DNA of 64,000 nt from Chitinophagales bacterium (GCA_017303855.1 JAFLBL010000001.1:124001-188000); one strand, 5' to 3'. Positions 18,442-27,841 are shown, numbered from the stretch's first letter. Notes: generated from the sequence alone by a model not told the origin. Numbers and translations are program-made.

Positions 18442-19203
18442 TTATTCAGCAACCAGACCCGCCGCCAGGTATTCACGGTTGAGCCGGGCAATATTTTCGA
18501 TAGAAATGCCTTTCGGGCAAACGGCTTCGCAGGCACCCGTATTGGTACATGCACCAAAGCCTTCCTTATCCATCTGGGCCACCATTTTCAATGCCCGGCT
18601 GCGACGTTCCGGATCTCCCTGGGGCAATAAGGCCAGGTGAGTTACTTTGGCAGACAGGAAAAGCATCGCCGAAGAATTCTTACAGGCAGATACGCAGGCA
18701 CCACAACCAATACAGGCGGCAGCGGCAAAAGAAGCATCCGCCATATCTTTATTTACCGGAATGGCATTGGCGTCTACCGGGCTTCCGGTATTAACAGAAA
18801 TATAGCCACCTGCCTGGATAATACGGTCAAAGGAAGAACGATCTACCATCAGATCCTTGATCACCGGAAAGGCATTGGCTCTCCAGGGTTCGATGACAAT
18901 GGTGTCGCCATCTTTATAAGCCCGCATGTGGAGCTGGCAAACGGTATTATTCTGCCAGGGGCCATGCGGACGACCGTCGATATACATGGAGCACATACCA
19001 CAGATACCTTCCCGGCAATCATGATCAAACGCGATCGGGTCTTTTCCCTCGCGGATCATTTCTTCATTCAGCACATCGATCATTTCCAGGAAAGACATTT
19101 CCGAAGAAATATCCTTTACCTGGTAGGTATCGAATCGTCCTTGCTCATTTGCATTCTTCTGTCTCCACACTTTCAGCGTAAGATTCATGCTGTATTGCTC
19201 CAT
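18442..19203 (-). CDS. sdhB: Succinate dehydrogenase/fumarate reductase iron-sulfur subunit
   Basis: A 253-residue SdhB/FrdB. It holds the plant-type [2Fe-2S] ligands in [11 protein letters not shown] (about residues 65-75) with a further Cys in NTVCQLH, then two ferredoxin-like clusters [11 protein letters not shown] and [15 protein letters not shown]. It passes electrons between the flavoprotein and the membrane cytochrome b. It is the last gene of sdhC-sdhA-sdhB, 78 bases after sdhA. The gap contains a CTAATTGG-type word repeat. As in other Bacteroidota, this is the three-subunit menaquinone-linked type, which can work in either direction. Confidence 0.95.
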   Translation of the reverse strand: MEQYSMNLTLKVWRQKNANEQGRFDTYQVKDISSEMSFLEMIDVLNEEMIREGKDPIAFDHDCREGICGMCSMYIDGRPHGPWQNNTVCQLHMRAYKDGDTIVIEPWRANAFPVIKDLMVDRSSFDRIIQAGGYISVNTGSPVDANAIPVNKDMADASFAAAACIGCGACVSACKNSSAMLFLSAKVTHLALLPQGDPERRSRALKMVAQMDKEGFGACTNTGACEAVCPKGISIENIARLNREYLAAGLVAE

Positions 19204-19224
19204 AGTTATGACTTTAACAATTTG

Positions 19225-19281
19225 ACAATTTTAAACTAAGTGCTCTTAATTTGCTAATTGGCTGATTGGCTAATTGACTAA
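19225..19281. repeat. Degenerate TTGCTAATTGGCTAA-word repeat between sdhA and sdhB
   Basis: About four imperfect copies of an 8-9 nt word (TTTGCTAA, TTGGCTGA, TTGGCTAA, TTGACTAA) fill most of the sdhA-sdhB gap. On the mRNA this reads as TTAGCCAA/TTAGTCAA words in the region before the sdhB start. Confidence 0.6.
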
Positions 19282-21258
19282 TTATTTATAAGAACGTTGT
19301 GTAGGTTTAGCTACTTCAAAAGTCAGCTCTTCCTTATGTAATTCCCAGTTGCTCTCTCCTTTGAATTCCCAGGCTGCCACATACGCAAAATCTTTATCAT
19401 TGCGCATCGCTTCCCCTTCTTCAGTCTGGCTTTCTTCGCGGAAGTGTCCGCCACAACTTTCATTGCGGTTCAGCGCGTCTTTACACATCAGCTCACCCAG
19501 TTCAATAAAATCGGCCACGCGGCCGGCTTTATCCAGCTCCGGATTCATTTCGCCGATTGCTCCGGGAATTCTTACATCACTCCAGAATTCTTTTTTCAGT
19601 TGCTGAATTTCCACAATCGCTTCCTTCAACCCCTTCTCATTACGGGCCATACCGCATTTCTCCCACATGATTTTACCCAGGCGCTTGTGGAAACTTTCCA
19701 CGGTCTGACTGCCTTTAATATTCATCAGGGTGCTGATACGGTCAGCTACTTCTTTCTCCGTTTGTATAAAGGATGGATGATCCGTTGGTATCGGTTTCGT
19801 GGCAATTTCATCTGCCAGGTAATTGCCGATTGTATACGGAATCACATAATATCCATCTGCGAGTCCCTGCATCAGCGCGGAAGCACCCAGCCGGTTAGCC
19901 CCGTGATCACTGAAGTTGGCTTCACCCAACGCATACAGGCCCTTTACATTCGTCATCAGTTCATAATCCACCCAGAGACCACCCATTGTATAGTGTACGG
20001 CGGGATAAATCCGCATCGGTACTTCGTAAGGATTTTCACCAGTGATTTTTTCATACATATCAAACAGGTTGCCATACTCCTCTTTTACCACTTCCTTACC
20101 CAGCCGGATCAAGGTATCCGTATCCGGATTGGCAATTCCCAGTTTGTTGGCCTCCGCACGGCCATACTTATTAATCAGGTTGTATTTGAAATCGAGATAG
20201 ACCGCCTGCCCGGTGGTACCTACTCCATAACCGGCATCGCATCTTTCTTTGGCGGCACGGGAAGCCACGTCACGGGGCACCAGGTTACCAAATGCAGGGT
20301 ACCTTCTTTCCAGGTAATAATCTCTTTCTTCTTCCGGAATATCATTGGCTTTGCGCTTATCGCCTTGTTGTTTAGGTACCCAGATACGTCCGTCATTCCG
20401 TAATGATTCGGACATCAGGGTCAGTTTGCTCTGGTGATCACCACTCACCGGAATACAGGTGGGATGAATCTGCGTGAAGCAGGGGTTACCAAAGAAAGCT
20501 CCTTTTTTATGTGCTTTCCAGGCAGCAGTTACATTGCTGCCCATGGCATTGGTGGACAAATAAAATACGTTGCCATAGCCGCCTGTACACAATAAAACAG
20601 CATGTCCGAAATGACGTTCCAGTTCGCCGGTAACCAGGTTACGGCAGATAATACCGCGGGCTTTACCATCCACTATCACCACATCCAGCATTTCGTGACG
20701 GGTGTATTGCTGTACATTACCAAGGGCCACCTGGCGTTCCATAGCCTGGTAGGCGCCGATCAGCAGCTGTTGCCCGGTTTGTCCGGCAGCATAGAAAGTA
20801 CGTTTCACCTGCGTACCACCAAATGAACGGTTATTGAGTAATCCGCCATAATCGCGGGCGAAGGGAACTCCCTGCGCTACGCACTGGTCGATAATACTTG
20901 TACTTACTTCGGCGAGCCGGTGTACGTTGGCTTCACGGGCGCGGTAATCGCCTCCTTTTACCGTATCATAAAAAAGACGGAACACAGAGTCTCCGTCATT
21001 CTGATAATTTTTGGCTGCATTGATCCCACCCTGTGCGGCGATAGAGTGCGCGCGGCGGGGAGAATCCTGGAAACAAAAGGCTTTCACTTTATATCCCAGT
21101 TCGCCTAATGAAGCGGCAGCAGACGCACCGGCCAGACCGGTTCCCACTACAATCACTTCGAGTTTACGTTTATTCGCGGGGTTCACCAGTTTCACATGAC
21201 CTTTATAGTCAACCCATTTCTGCTCTAATGGCCCGGAAGGAATTTTTGAATCTAACAT
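19282..21258 (-). CDS. sdhA: Succinate dehydrogenase/fumarate reductase flavoprotein subunit
   Basis: A 658-residue SdhA/FrdA, in the long form typical of Bacteroidota. It has the FAD-binding [17 protein letters not shown] near residue 38, the flavin-attachment region [14 protein letters not shown], the substrate-site segment [15 protein letters not shown], and [10 protein letters not shown] and [14 protein letters not shown] in the capping and FAD domains. It oxidises succinate or reduces fumarate and is bound through SdhC. The 78 bases between it and sdhC are short enough for one operon. Confidence 0.96.
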   Translation of the reverse strand: MLDSKIPSGPLEQKWVDYKGHVKLVNPANKRKLEVIVVGTGLAGASAAASLGELGYKVKAFCFQDSPRRAHSIAAQGGINAAKNYQNDGDSVFRLFYDTVKGGDYRAREANVHRLAEVSTSIIDQCVAQGVPFARDYGGLLNNRSFGGTQVKRTFYAAGQTGQQLLIGAYQAMERQVALGNVQQYTRHEMLDVVIVDGKARGIICRNLVTGELERHFGHAVLLCTGGYGNVFYLSTNAMGSNVTAAWKAHKKGAFFGNPCFTQIHPTCIPVSGDHQSKLTLMSESLRNDGRIWVPKQQGDKRKANDIPEEERDYYLERRYPAFGNLVPRDVASRAAKERCDAGYGVGTTGQAVYLDFKYNLINKYGRAEANKLGIANPDTDTLIRLGKEVVKEEYGNLFDMYEKITGENPYEVPMRIYPAVHYTMGGLWVDYELMTNVKGLYALGEANFSDHGANRLGASALMQGLADGYYVIPYTIGNYLADEIATKPIPTDHPSFIQTEKEVADRISTLMNIKGSQTVESFHKRLGKIMWEKCGMARNEKGLKEAIVEIQQLKKEFWSDVRIPGAIGEMNPELDKAGRVADFIELGELMCKDALNRNESCGGHFREESQTEEGEAMRNDKDFAYVAAWEFKGESNWELHKEELTFEVAKPTQRSYK

Positions 21259-21336
21259 ACCCAGTGATTACTTAATGATTAGAAATATATCTCAGAACGT
21301 TCCTATGCTCTTTTCTCGACTACCGACTCACAACTA

Positions 21337-22011
21337 CTACACCCATCCAAAATAAAAACTCACCGGCATCATGGCAAAAGCCAGAGGCACGATGATGGAA
21401 AATCCGATACCCACACAATTGATCAGTGCCAGGTACTTTTTATTACTTACGCCAAAAGTGCGGAATGCACTCTGGAATCCGTGTAAAAGGTGCCACGCCA
21501 GTGAGAAGCAACCCAGCAGATATAATGCAACCACCCACTCCTGCTTAAACACTTCCTGCATTTTATCATAAAGGTTTATTTCTTCTCCAAGTAAGAAACC
21601 CTGGTTGGAGCGGTTCGGCAACCAGAAATCGGCGATATGCACTACCAGGAAAAGGAGAATCAGTGTTCCCAATACTCCCATACTGCGGCTGTACCATTTG
21701 CTGCCTTTGTTGCCCATAGCCACCGCGTATCCCTGTTTGCGTTTGCTGCGGTTCTGAAACTCGAGCATCAGACCCTGGACAATGTGTAATATGATACCGG
21801 CAAAAAGTCCGATCTCCAGAATCCGGGGAACGATATTGGATCCCATGAAGTGGGCCCCTTTGTTGAACATTTCACCGCCATCCATGGCCCATATAGTGGC
21901 ATTCAGCCCAACGTGTACTATCAGGAAAAGAATCAGAAAAATTCCGGTCAGCGCCATGATCACTTTCTTACCAACAGAAGATGTAAACAATTCAGACCAT
22001 TTCATAGACAA
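21337..22011 (-). CDS. sdhC: Succinate dehydrogenase/fumarate reductase cytochrome b subunit
   Basis: A 224-residue membrane anchor with five predicted helices, the single-polypeptide diheme type (IMALTGIFLILFLIVHVGLNA, ILEIGLFAGIILHIVQGLM, LGTLILLFLVVHIADFW, LYLLGCFSLAWHLLHGF, GIGFSIIVPLAFAMMPVSF). The His residues in VHVG, LHIV, VHIAD and HLLHG are the likely heme ligands. First gene of sdhCAB. A TATTTTTG element at 22049-22042 and an upstream TTTG at 22075-22072 on the minus strand fit a Bacteroidota promoter. Confidence 0.93.
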   Translation of the reverse strand: MSMKWSELFTSSVGKKVIMALTGIFLILFLIVHVGLNATIWAMDGGEMFNKGAHFMGSNIVPRILEIGLFAGIILHIVQGLMLEFQNRSKRKQGYAVAMGNKGSKWYSRSMGVLGTLILLFLVVHIADFWLPNRSNQGFLLGEEINLYDKMQEVFKQEWVVALYLLGCFSLAWHLLHGFQSAFRTFGVSNKKYLALINCVGIGFSIIVPLAFAMMPVSFYFGWV

Positions 22012-22041
22012 TATTCTTAGTGGAGAAATTCAAAATTTCCG

Positions 22042-22075
22042 CAAAAATACTGACCTGTATCCAAATACCGGCAAA
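22042..22075 (-). promoter_or_regulatory. Candidate sdhCAB promoter (TTTG ... TATTTTTG)
   Basis: On the minus strand TTTG (22075-22072) lies 22 bases before TATTTTTG (22049-22042), close to the Bacteroidota -33/-7 layout. The predicted start is about 25 bases upstream of the sdhC ATG. Confidence 0.5.
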
Positions 22076-22109
22076 GTTTTTTATCCCGCAGGTATTTACA
22101 AGTCTTTTA

Positions 22110-22676
22110 TCAGCCCGGCAACCGGGCCATTAATTCATTATCGATCTTTTTAAACAGGTGAAAAGGGCTATAAGTTCGCCAGTTATCAAGTCGCATCAGT
22201 TCAACAAATCGGTTAAGCCGGGCCTGTTTAAAGTCGTATTGTGTCTGTTCGGGCATGTTTAAACAAACCACCCACCCATTTTCATCCGTCAGTTCTTCGT
22301 ACAATTCTTCATAATAGTCCTTTCCGTCACTATGATAATTCAGGACATTTTCCCCAACCAGTATGAATTTGAAGATGCCGTTGTCCATGAATTTTTCCAG
22401 CACTTCCCGTTTCAGTTCCATGATATCATTTTCAATCGCGTCGTTCCATTCCCCGATCATTTCCACAACGGCATACTGTTCATCATAGTCGGCGATAAGC
22501 ACTTTAAGATATAAAGTGCGGCTGCCAAAATCATCCCATTGCGGGTGTATATAGTAATTGTAAACGGTTTGAGAAAAAACAAATTCTGAATACGTACGGC
22601 CGTAAAAAGGCGACAGCCGGTCTTCCTCGCTGATATAAATATGCCGCCAGTTATAAAAGGGTTCAATATCCTGCAT
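22110..22676 (-). CDS. Conserved hypothetical protein, last gene after thrC
   Basis: Not recognised. The second Met (22676) is preferred as start, giving about 188 residues, because the first Met (22694) is only 8 bases after the thrC stop and adds MQGVFF. The protein is acidic, rich in Tyr, Trp and Asp/Glu, with no signal peptide or membrane segment (EPFYNWRHIYISEEDRLSPF, QWDDFGSRTLYLKVLIADYD, then EMIGEWNDAIENDIMELK). It looks cytosolic with mixed alpha/beta content. Its position right after thrC suggests co-transcription, but no link to threonine synthesis is visible. Confidence 0.7.
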   Translation of the reverse strand: MQDIEPFYNWRHIYISEEDRLSPFYGRTYSEFVFSQTVYNYYIHPQWDDFGSRTLYLKVLIADYDEQYAVVEMIGEWNDAIENDIMELKREVLEKFMDNGIFKFILVGENVLNYHSDGKDYYEELYEELTDENGWVVCLNMPEQTQYDFKQARLNRFVELMRLDNWRTYSPFHLFKKIDNELMARLPG

Positions 22677-22701
22677 AAAAAATACTCCCTGCAAATATAA
22701 C

Positions 22702-24027
22702 TTATTGCAAAAGGAAGTCCTTCAATGCCGCAAATTCAGGGCGGAGGAGGATTGACTTTTTCTCCAGCGTCATGATGGATTGTACGGCTGCCGGTATATC
22801 CAGCGGCTGGCCGGTTATCTGTTCTACTGCATCCGGAAATTTCACCGGGTGAGCTGTCTCCAGGAAAATACCCTTCTCATCCGGATGCGCAGCAAGGTAA
22901 CGTTCCAGTGCCAGGTACCCTACCGCCCCATGCGGATCGGCCAGGTAATTGAAGGTGTCCAGTAAATATTTAATAGTGGCCGATGTTTCACTGTCAGTAA
23001 TGGTTGCTGATGACAGGTGTTGACTGAGTGCCGGAAACTGATGTTGAAAAATTTCCAGTATCCGTACAAAATTACTGGGGTTGCCCACATCCATCGCATT
23101 ACTCAGGGTGGGTACGGCTTCTTTAGGCGTTAACACCTGTGTTCGCAGGTAGTCACTCACAATATCATTTACATTACAGGCGGCAATAAAATGGCTGACC
23201 GGCAGACCCGACTGCATAGCCAGTATGCCAGCGCATATATTGCCAAAATTGCCACTGGGCACGGATAGTACCGGTGGCGTTGTTTTATCTTTCCATTGTT
23301 TATATGCAAAGAAATAATAGAATTGTTGTGGCAGCCAGCGGGCTACATTGATGGAGTTGGCAGAAGTCAGGAAACGGGCAGCCCGCAGGTCCTGATCCAT
23401 AAACGCCTGTTTCACCATGGCCTGACAATCGTCGAAAGTACCTGTTACTTCCAGTGCCACTACATTTCCGCCCAGGGTAGTCAGCTGTTTTTCCTGTACC
23501 GGGCTGACTTTTCCGGAAGGATATAAAATCACCACATTTACTCCTTCCACCCCATAAAATCCATTGGCCACTGCCCCGCCGGTATCACCTGAAGTAGCCA
23601 CCAGTACGGTTACTTCTCCTTTCTTTTCGTGTCCGCCAATGGTCACATCTCCCGGCCCGCCCACCGCTTCCCGCAGACAACGGCTCATAAAACGGGCACC
23701 AATATCCTTAAAAGCAAGGGTTGGGCCGTGAAACAGTTCCAATGAGGATATCGTATCCGAAACAGGTACCAGTGGTATCGGAAAATTAACCGTTTCTGCA
23801 ACAATCCTTCGCAGGGTCTCTTCGCTCATTTCATCTCCCACATAAGGCGCAATCACCCGGTACGCAATCTCTTCGTTTGAATACGTTTCAATATTTTTTA
23901 TAAACGCCACATCCAGTTGCGGTATATATTCAGGAAAATATAATCCTTTATCCGGTGCCTGCCCGTTGATAGCAGCTTCCTTGAAACTGACAGGAGGTGA
24001 TTGTTTATTGGTGCTGTAGAATTTCAT
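22702..24027 (-). CDS. thrC: Threonine synthase
   Basis: A 441-residue PLP enzyme that converts O-phosphohomoserine to threonine. N-terminal MKFYSTNKQSPPVSFKEA is typical of the bacterial class. The PLP lysine lies in GPTLAFKDIGARF (about residue 107), and the phosphate loop is VATSGDTGGAVANGFYG. SVPSGNFGNICAG is a further active-site segment. Third in order after thrA and thrB. The 85-base gap to thrB carries a CTAAAC word repeat directly before the start. Confidence 0.96.
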   Translation of the reverse strand: MKFYSTNKQSPPVSFKEAAINGQAPDKGLYFPEYIPQLDVAFIKNIETYSNEEIAYRVIAPYVGDEMSEETLRRIVAETVNFPIPLVPVSDTISSLELFHGPTLAFKDIGARFMSRCLREAVGGPGDVTIGGHEKKGEVTVLVATSGDTGGAVANGFYGVEGVNVVILYPSGKVSPVQEKQLTTLGGNVVALEVTGTFDDCQAMVKQAFMDQDLRAARFLTSANSINVARWLPQQFYYFFAYKQWKDKTTPPVLSVPSGNFGNICAGILAMQSGLPVSHFIAACNVNDIVSDYLRTQVLTPKEAVPTLSNAMDVGNPSNFVRILEIFQHQFPALSQHLSSATITDSETSATIKYLLDTFNYLADPHGAVGYLALERYLAAHPDEKGIFLETAHPVKFPDAVEQITGQPLDIPAAVQSIMTLEKKSILLRPEFAALKDFLLQ

Positions 24028-24087
24028 GAGGTGTCGAGGTGTTTAGTTGTTTAGGCGTTTAGCTGTTTAGGTGTTGCGGGTTTAGAA
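24028..24087. repeat. CTAAACN-word repeat upstream of thrC
   Basis: About six degenerate 8-9 nt units (on the mRNA: CTAAACAG, CTAAACGC, CTAAACAA, CTAAACAC) directly precede the thrC start. They are G-poor on the mRNA strand and would be unstructured. Confidence 0.6.
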
Positions 24088-24112
24088 TGGGCTGCTTACT
24101 AAAGGCTAACGA

Positions 24113-25039
24113 CTAATAACCAGCGACTATCTCCACTCCTTTTTTATTTATCATGGTAACGTAGGTATGATAGTCAATGCCGATTTTGTTATAGACCTCC
24201 TGCATTACAGATTCAACCGCTTTTGCGGTGGAATCATCCTTACTCAGCATAAATATGGAAGGCCCGGAGCCGGAAATTCCGCCACCCAGCGCGCCGGCCT
24301 CCTTACATTTTCTTTTCACTTCATCAAAGCCCGGAATCAGGATACTCCGTACCGGTTCGATGATTACATCCTCCAGGCTGCGACCTATCAGGTCATAGTC
24401 ATTTTTCATAAACCCCGTGACCAGTCCGGCAATATTACCCCACTGACGTATGGCGTCTTTCAACAAGACCTGTTGTTTCAATATTTGTCTTGCGTCGGAC
24501 GTTCTCACTTCAATCTGCGGGTGTATTACGGTTACATATAAATCAGGCGAAGGAATGGACACAATGTCCAATGGGTGTATGGAACGGATCAGGCTGATAC
24601 CGCCCAGAATACAGGGTGCAATATTATCCGCATGCTTAACCCCGGAAGCGAGTTTTTCACCATTCATGGCAAATTGCACCACTTCATCACTGGTAAATAT
24701 ATTACCCAGTAAATGATTGGCTGCAACCGCTGCTCCGGCCGCACTGGCTGCACTGGAACCGATACCACTACCCGGTTTGATATGTTTCTCTATTGTAACT
24801 TCAAACCCGGTATGCCCTCCAATTCTTTCCATTACGGATAAAAAAACCACCCCGGCTACATTTTTCTCCGGCTCTGTTGGTAGATTATAGGCGTCCCTGT
24901 TATGTATGATCACCCTGGGTTCATCCAGCAGTTTTACTTCCATAATATCAGCCGGTTCATGTAAGGCCAGCCCCAGGATATCAAACCCACAGACCAGGTT
25001 GGCTACTGTTCCGGGACATTTTACTTTTACGGTACTCAT
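24113..25039 (-). CDS. thrB: Homoserine kinase
   Basis: A 308-residue GHMP kinase that phosphorylates homoserine before ThrC. It shows the N-terminal KCPGTVANLVCGFDILGLAL (family-typical), the ATP-binding GHMP motif PGSGIGSSAASAAGAA near residue 90, and the C-terminal glycine-rich ALGGGISGSGPSIFML. Length is normal. It lies between thrA and thrC on the same strand. The start is preceded by a CGACTAA-word leader, and the end lies in an inverted copy of the same word. Confidence 0.96.
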   Translation of the reverse strand: MSTVKVKCPGTVANLVCGFDILGLALHEPADIMEVKLLDEPRVIIHNRDAYNLPTEPEKNVAGVVFLSVMERIGGHTGFEVTIEKHIKPGSGIGSSAASAAGAAVAANHLLGNIFTSDEVVQFAMNGEKLASGVKHADNIAPCILGGISLIRSIHPLDIVSIPSPDLYVTVIHPQIEVRTSDARQILKQQVLLKDAIRQWGNIAGLVTGFMKNDYDLIGRSLEDVIIEPVRSILIPGFDEVKRKCKEAGALGGGISGSGPSIFMLSKDDSTAKAVESVMQEVYNKIGIDYHTYVTMINKKGVEIVAGY

Positions 25040-25042
25040 TTG

Positions 25043-25073
25043 TAGTCGTTAGTCTTTAGTCATTAGTCGATAG
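25043..25073 (-). repeat. GACTAAN-word leader of thrB (24 nt shared with the ribF leader)
   Basis: Read on the minus strand this is a run of GACTAA words ending four bases before the thrB ATG. The 24 bases at 25050-25073 (minus) are identical to 53567-53590 (plus) just upstream of ribF. An inverted 18-nt copy with one mismatch lies at 24098-24115 over the thrB stop codon. Confidence 0.75.
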
Positions 25074-25080
25074 AAATACC

Positions 25081-25160
25081 CACTCTCCACTCTCCACTCT
25101 CCACTCTCCACTCTCCACTCTCCACTCTCCACTCTCCACTCTCCACTCTCCACTCTCCAC
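25081..25160. repeat. Tandem array of the heptamer CACTCTC (about 11 copies)
   Basis: A perfect 7-bp tandem repeat starts at 25081 and runs up to the thrA stop codon at 25161-25163, keeping phase into the stop region. On the mRNA strand it is a purine-only-like GAGAGTG array between thrA and thrB. Confidence 0.95.
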
Positions 25161-27605
25161 TCACTTCTTACTTGCCCGTATAATATCTGCAAACACTCCG
25201 CTCGCCGTTACTTCCGCACCGGCACCGGCTCCTTTTACCACCATGGGTTGATCTATATACCGATCCGTATAAAAGAGCACTACATTGTCTTTACCATACA
25301 AGTGATACAGGTCATGTTGCGGATCGATATGCTGTAATCCAACAGCGGCCTTCCCATTTTCAAAAGACGCCACAAATTTCAATTTGCAACCTGCCGCGTT
25401 TGCTTTTTCCAGCAATGCTTTGAAATGGGCTTCTTCTTTTGCCATGGCGGCATAAAAATCATCCACGGTTCCCTGCATGCAGGATTCGGGCATAAATGAG
25501 TTATTGGTGATATCCTCCATTTCCATCTGATGACCGGCTTCACGGGCAAGGATCATTATTTTACGCATTACGTCCTTCCCACTGAGATCAAGACGGGGAT
25601 CCGGCTCTGTATAGCCTTCCTGCTGCGCCTGCTTCACTACTTCCGCAAACGGGCGGCTGCCATCATAATTATTGAATACAAAATTGAGTGTACCACTGAG
25701 CACCGCCTGCATCCGGTGAATATTATCACCGCTGCTGACCAGGTCATTTAAAGTGGCAATGATGGGCAATGCGGCTCCCACATTGGTTTCAAACAGGAAA
25801 TGACAATTATATGCGCGTGCCAGGTCTTTCAGTTTCCTGTAATTGCGATAAGCAGATGAAGCGGCCACTTTGTTACAAGCCACCACATTCACACTTTTTT
25901 CCAGTAGTTGCGTATACACGCCTGCCACATGGTCACTGGCGGTTACATCCACAAAAATGGAATTACGGAGATTACGGCTGATGATTTCATCCACAAACTG
26001 CTGCAGGTTTGCCGTGGTACCCGCATCCAGTTCTGTTTTCCAGTCGGACATATTAATCCCGTCTTCCTTCAACAACATCTTCCGGCTGTTACTGATGCCC
26101 GCGATATTGACTTGCAGATGCAGGTGTTGCTGCATAAAGCCGATCTGCTGCTGCAACTGTCCCAGTAATTTAGCGCCGACATTCCCCGTACCCGTTATAA
26201 ATAGATTGACTTGTTTATAGGAGGTCTCAAAAAATTCTTCGTGCAGCAGGTTGATGGATTTACGAACATCCCGGGTGGCAATTACGGCTGAAATGTTTTT
26301 CTCCGATGATCCCTGTGCAATGGCGCGTACATTCACCCCGTTGCGCCCCATAGCACTGAACATCCGTCCGCTGATACCTGGATGACTCTTCATATTTTCC
26401 CCGACGAGGGCAACAATCGAAAGGTCGGATTCAATTTGCAGGGGCTCCACTTTTTCCAGCGCTATTTCATTGGCAAAAGCCGCATCTACCGCGATCTTAG
26501 CCGGGTGTGCGGAACTACTGTCGATACCCACACAGATTGAGTGTTCCGATGAACTCTGTGTGATCAGGATGACATTGATCTTTTCGCTGCTGAGTGCTTC
26601 AAACAAACGCTTGGAAAATCCGGGAATGCCAATCATACCGCTTCCTTCCAGGCTGATCAGGGCAATATTATTTATACTGGAGATTCCCCGTACTATATCG
26701 CCGTCTTTTTTGGACACTGATTCAATCAGCGTACCCGGATCAGCCGGCGCAAATGTATTCTTGATCCATACCGGTATCCCTTTTCCCATCACAGGTTGAA
26801 TGGTTGGCGGGTAAATAACTTTGGCACCGAAATGCGAGAGTTCCATCGCTTCCTGGTATGAAATATGCGGAATGATGCGCGCATTACTGGTGAGTCGCGG
26901 ATCGGCGGTCATCATACCACTTACATCGGTCCAGATTTCGAGTACGGACGCCTGTACCGCAGCCGCCAGTATCGCCGCGGTAAAATCGGAACCGCCACGG
27001 CCTAACGTAGTGGTGATACCGTCTTTGTCCGCTGCAATAAAGCCCGGGAGTATAAACAGGCCCGCGCCTTCGTTACTGAAATAATCAGAAATACGGTTAT
27101 TCGTAACTGTGAAATCCACCTCCGCCGCCGTAAATCCAGAATTGGTCAGTATCAGTTCCCGGGAATCTTTCCATTGCGCCTGCACCCCGGCAGCGTTGAA
27201 CCGGTCGGCGATAATACGGGAAGAAAGCCATTCGCCATAGCTGGCAATGCGGTCCTTGGAACGGGCAGTCAGTTCCCGGAGAAGAAATACGCCATTGCAG
27301 ATATCTTCAATTTCATTGCAGGCTTTCTTTACGAGGCTGAGCAACTGGCTTTGACTGGCAACCGGAATCAGTGCTTTCACGGCATCCAGGTGCCGTTGCT
27401 CTACAATGGCCAGTTTCTCTTTATACGACTCATCACCCGCCGCGGCTAATGTGGCCGCTCCCAGTAACAGATCCGTGACGCCGCCAAGAGCAGACACCAC
27501 AACAGCTGTTTTCCCTTTTTTAACTGTACCGGATACGATCTCCACGACCTTATTGATATTCTCCGCGTTGGCAACAGAAGTGCCGCCGAATTTTAAAACC
27601 TGCAT
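25161..27605 (-). CDS. thrA: Bifunctional aspartokinase / homoserine dehydrogenase
   Basis: An 814-residue fusion that catalyses the first and third steps of threonine synthesis. The aspartokinase part starts MQVLKFGGTSVANAENI and has the substrate-site segments TLGRGGSDFTAA and LEIWTDVSGMMTADPR. Two ACT domains lie around residues 300-450 (ALISLEGSGMIGIPGFSKRLF; LVGENMKSHPGISGRMF). The homoserine dehydrogenase part has an NAD(P) loop FITGTGNVGAKLLGQL near 467 and the catalytic segment VLSGTLNFVFNNYDG. First gene of thrABC. A candidate Thr/Ile leader peptide lies upstream at 27709-27789. Confidence 0.97.
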   Translation of the reverse strand: MQVLKFGGTSVANAENINKVVEIVSGTVKKGKTAVVVSALGGVTDLLLGAATLAAAGDESYKEKLAIVEQRHLDAVKALIPVASQSQLLSLVKKACNEIEDICNGVFLLRELTARSKDRIASYGEWLSSRIIADRFNAAGVQAQWKDSRELILTNSGFTAAEVDFTVTNNRISDYFSNEGAGLFILPGFIAADKDGITTTLGRGGSDFTAAILAAAVQASVLEIWTDVSGMMTADPRLTSNARIIPHISYQEAMELSHFGAKVIYPPTIQPVMGKGIPVWIKNTFAPADPGTLIESVSKKDGDIVRGISSINNIALISLEGSGMIGIPGFSKRLFEALSSEKINVILITQSSSEHSICVGIDSSSAHPAKIAVDAAFANEIALEKVEPLQIESDLSIVALVGENMKSHPGISGRMFSAMGRNGVNVRAIAQGSSEKNISAVIATRDVRKSINLLHEEFFETSYKQVNLFITGTGNVGAKLLGQLQQQIGFMQQHLHLQVNIAGISNSRKMLLKEDGINMSDWKTELDAGTTANLQQFVDEIISRNLRNSIFVDVTASDHVAGVYTQLLEKSVNVVACNKVAASSAYRNYRKLKDLARAYNCHFLFETNVGAALPIIATLNDLVSSGDNIHRMQAVLSGTLNFVFNNYDGSRPFAEVVKQAQQEGYTEPDPRLDLSGKDVMRKIMILAREAGHQMEMEDITNNSFMPESCMQGTVDDFYAAMAKEEAHFKALLEKANAAGCKLKFVASFENGKAAVGLQHIDPQHDLYHLYGKDNVVLFYTDRYIDQPMVVKGAGAGAEVTASGVFADIIRASKK

Positions 27606-27699
27606 GACCTGAACAATATTTTAGACTGAATAAAATGCACTGTACTGAAAACTTTTTGTTTTCCCGCAGCAAAACGCCCATGTGTTGATATGAAAATAT

Positions 27700-27720
27700 A
27701 CAATCCCTTTACGGGATCGT
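27700..27720 (-). promoter_or_regulatory. Candidate attenuator hairpin overlapping the thr leader stop codon
   Basis: An 8-bp stem (27713-27720 with 27700-27707, one G-T pair) around a 5-nt loop that contains the leader stop codon. On the minus strand it is followed by TATATTTTC, a weak T-rich tract. Its place over the last leader codons would let a translating or stalled ribosome control its folding. Confidence 0.45.
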
Positions 27721-27789
27721 AATCGTAATGGTAATGGTGCTGAATTGCACCACGGAAGGAAGTGTGATATGTGTATGTGTATATGCCAC
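27709..27789 (-). CDS. Candidate threonine/isoleucine-rich leader peptide of the thr operon
   Basis: A 26-residue reading frame on the thrA strand, starting with GTG at 27789 and stopping at 27709, 103 bases before thrA. Its C-terminus is STITITITIP, encoded by alternating ACC/ACG and ATT/ATC codons. The peptide holds 7 Thr and 5 Ile in 26 residues. The E. coli thr leader has the same kind of Thr/Ile run and controls thrABC by attenuation, since Thr and Ile are the end products of the pathway. No ATG is in frame, so the GTG start is the weak point. The other two frames of this stretch read HYHYDYD or PLPLRLR and have no such logic. Confidence 0.55.
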   Translation of the reverse strand: MAYTHTHITLPSVVQFSTITITITIP

Positions 27790-27841
27790 TTGTTATAAAC
27801 AGGTGTGCAATATACAATGCAAACGCGGGAAAATAAAATTA

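Noticed and set aside
18637..19239. A 200-residue open frame antisense to sdhB
   Set aside because: Shadow of sdhB; no signal, motif or start context of its own.
19444..20403. A 319-residue open frame antisense to sdhA
   Set aside because: It lies wholly inside a clear sdhA gene on the other strand, has no family features, and its composition is the mirror of sdhA codons.
25081..25160. Heptamer array considered as a CRISPR or iteron origin
   Set aside because: No spacers, unit of 7 bp only, no cas genes, no AT-rich melting region or replication gene nearby.
27593..27817. A 74-residue frame on the thrA strand overlapping the thrA start
   Set aside because: It starts with TTG, runs into thrA and reads HYHYDYD where the Thr/Ile frame has clear leader logic. 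The Thr/Ile frame is preferred.
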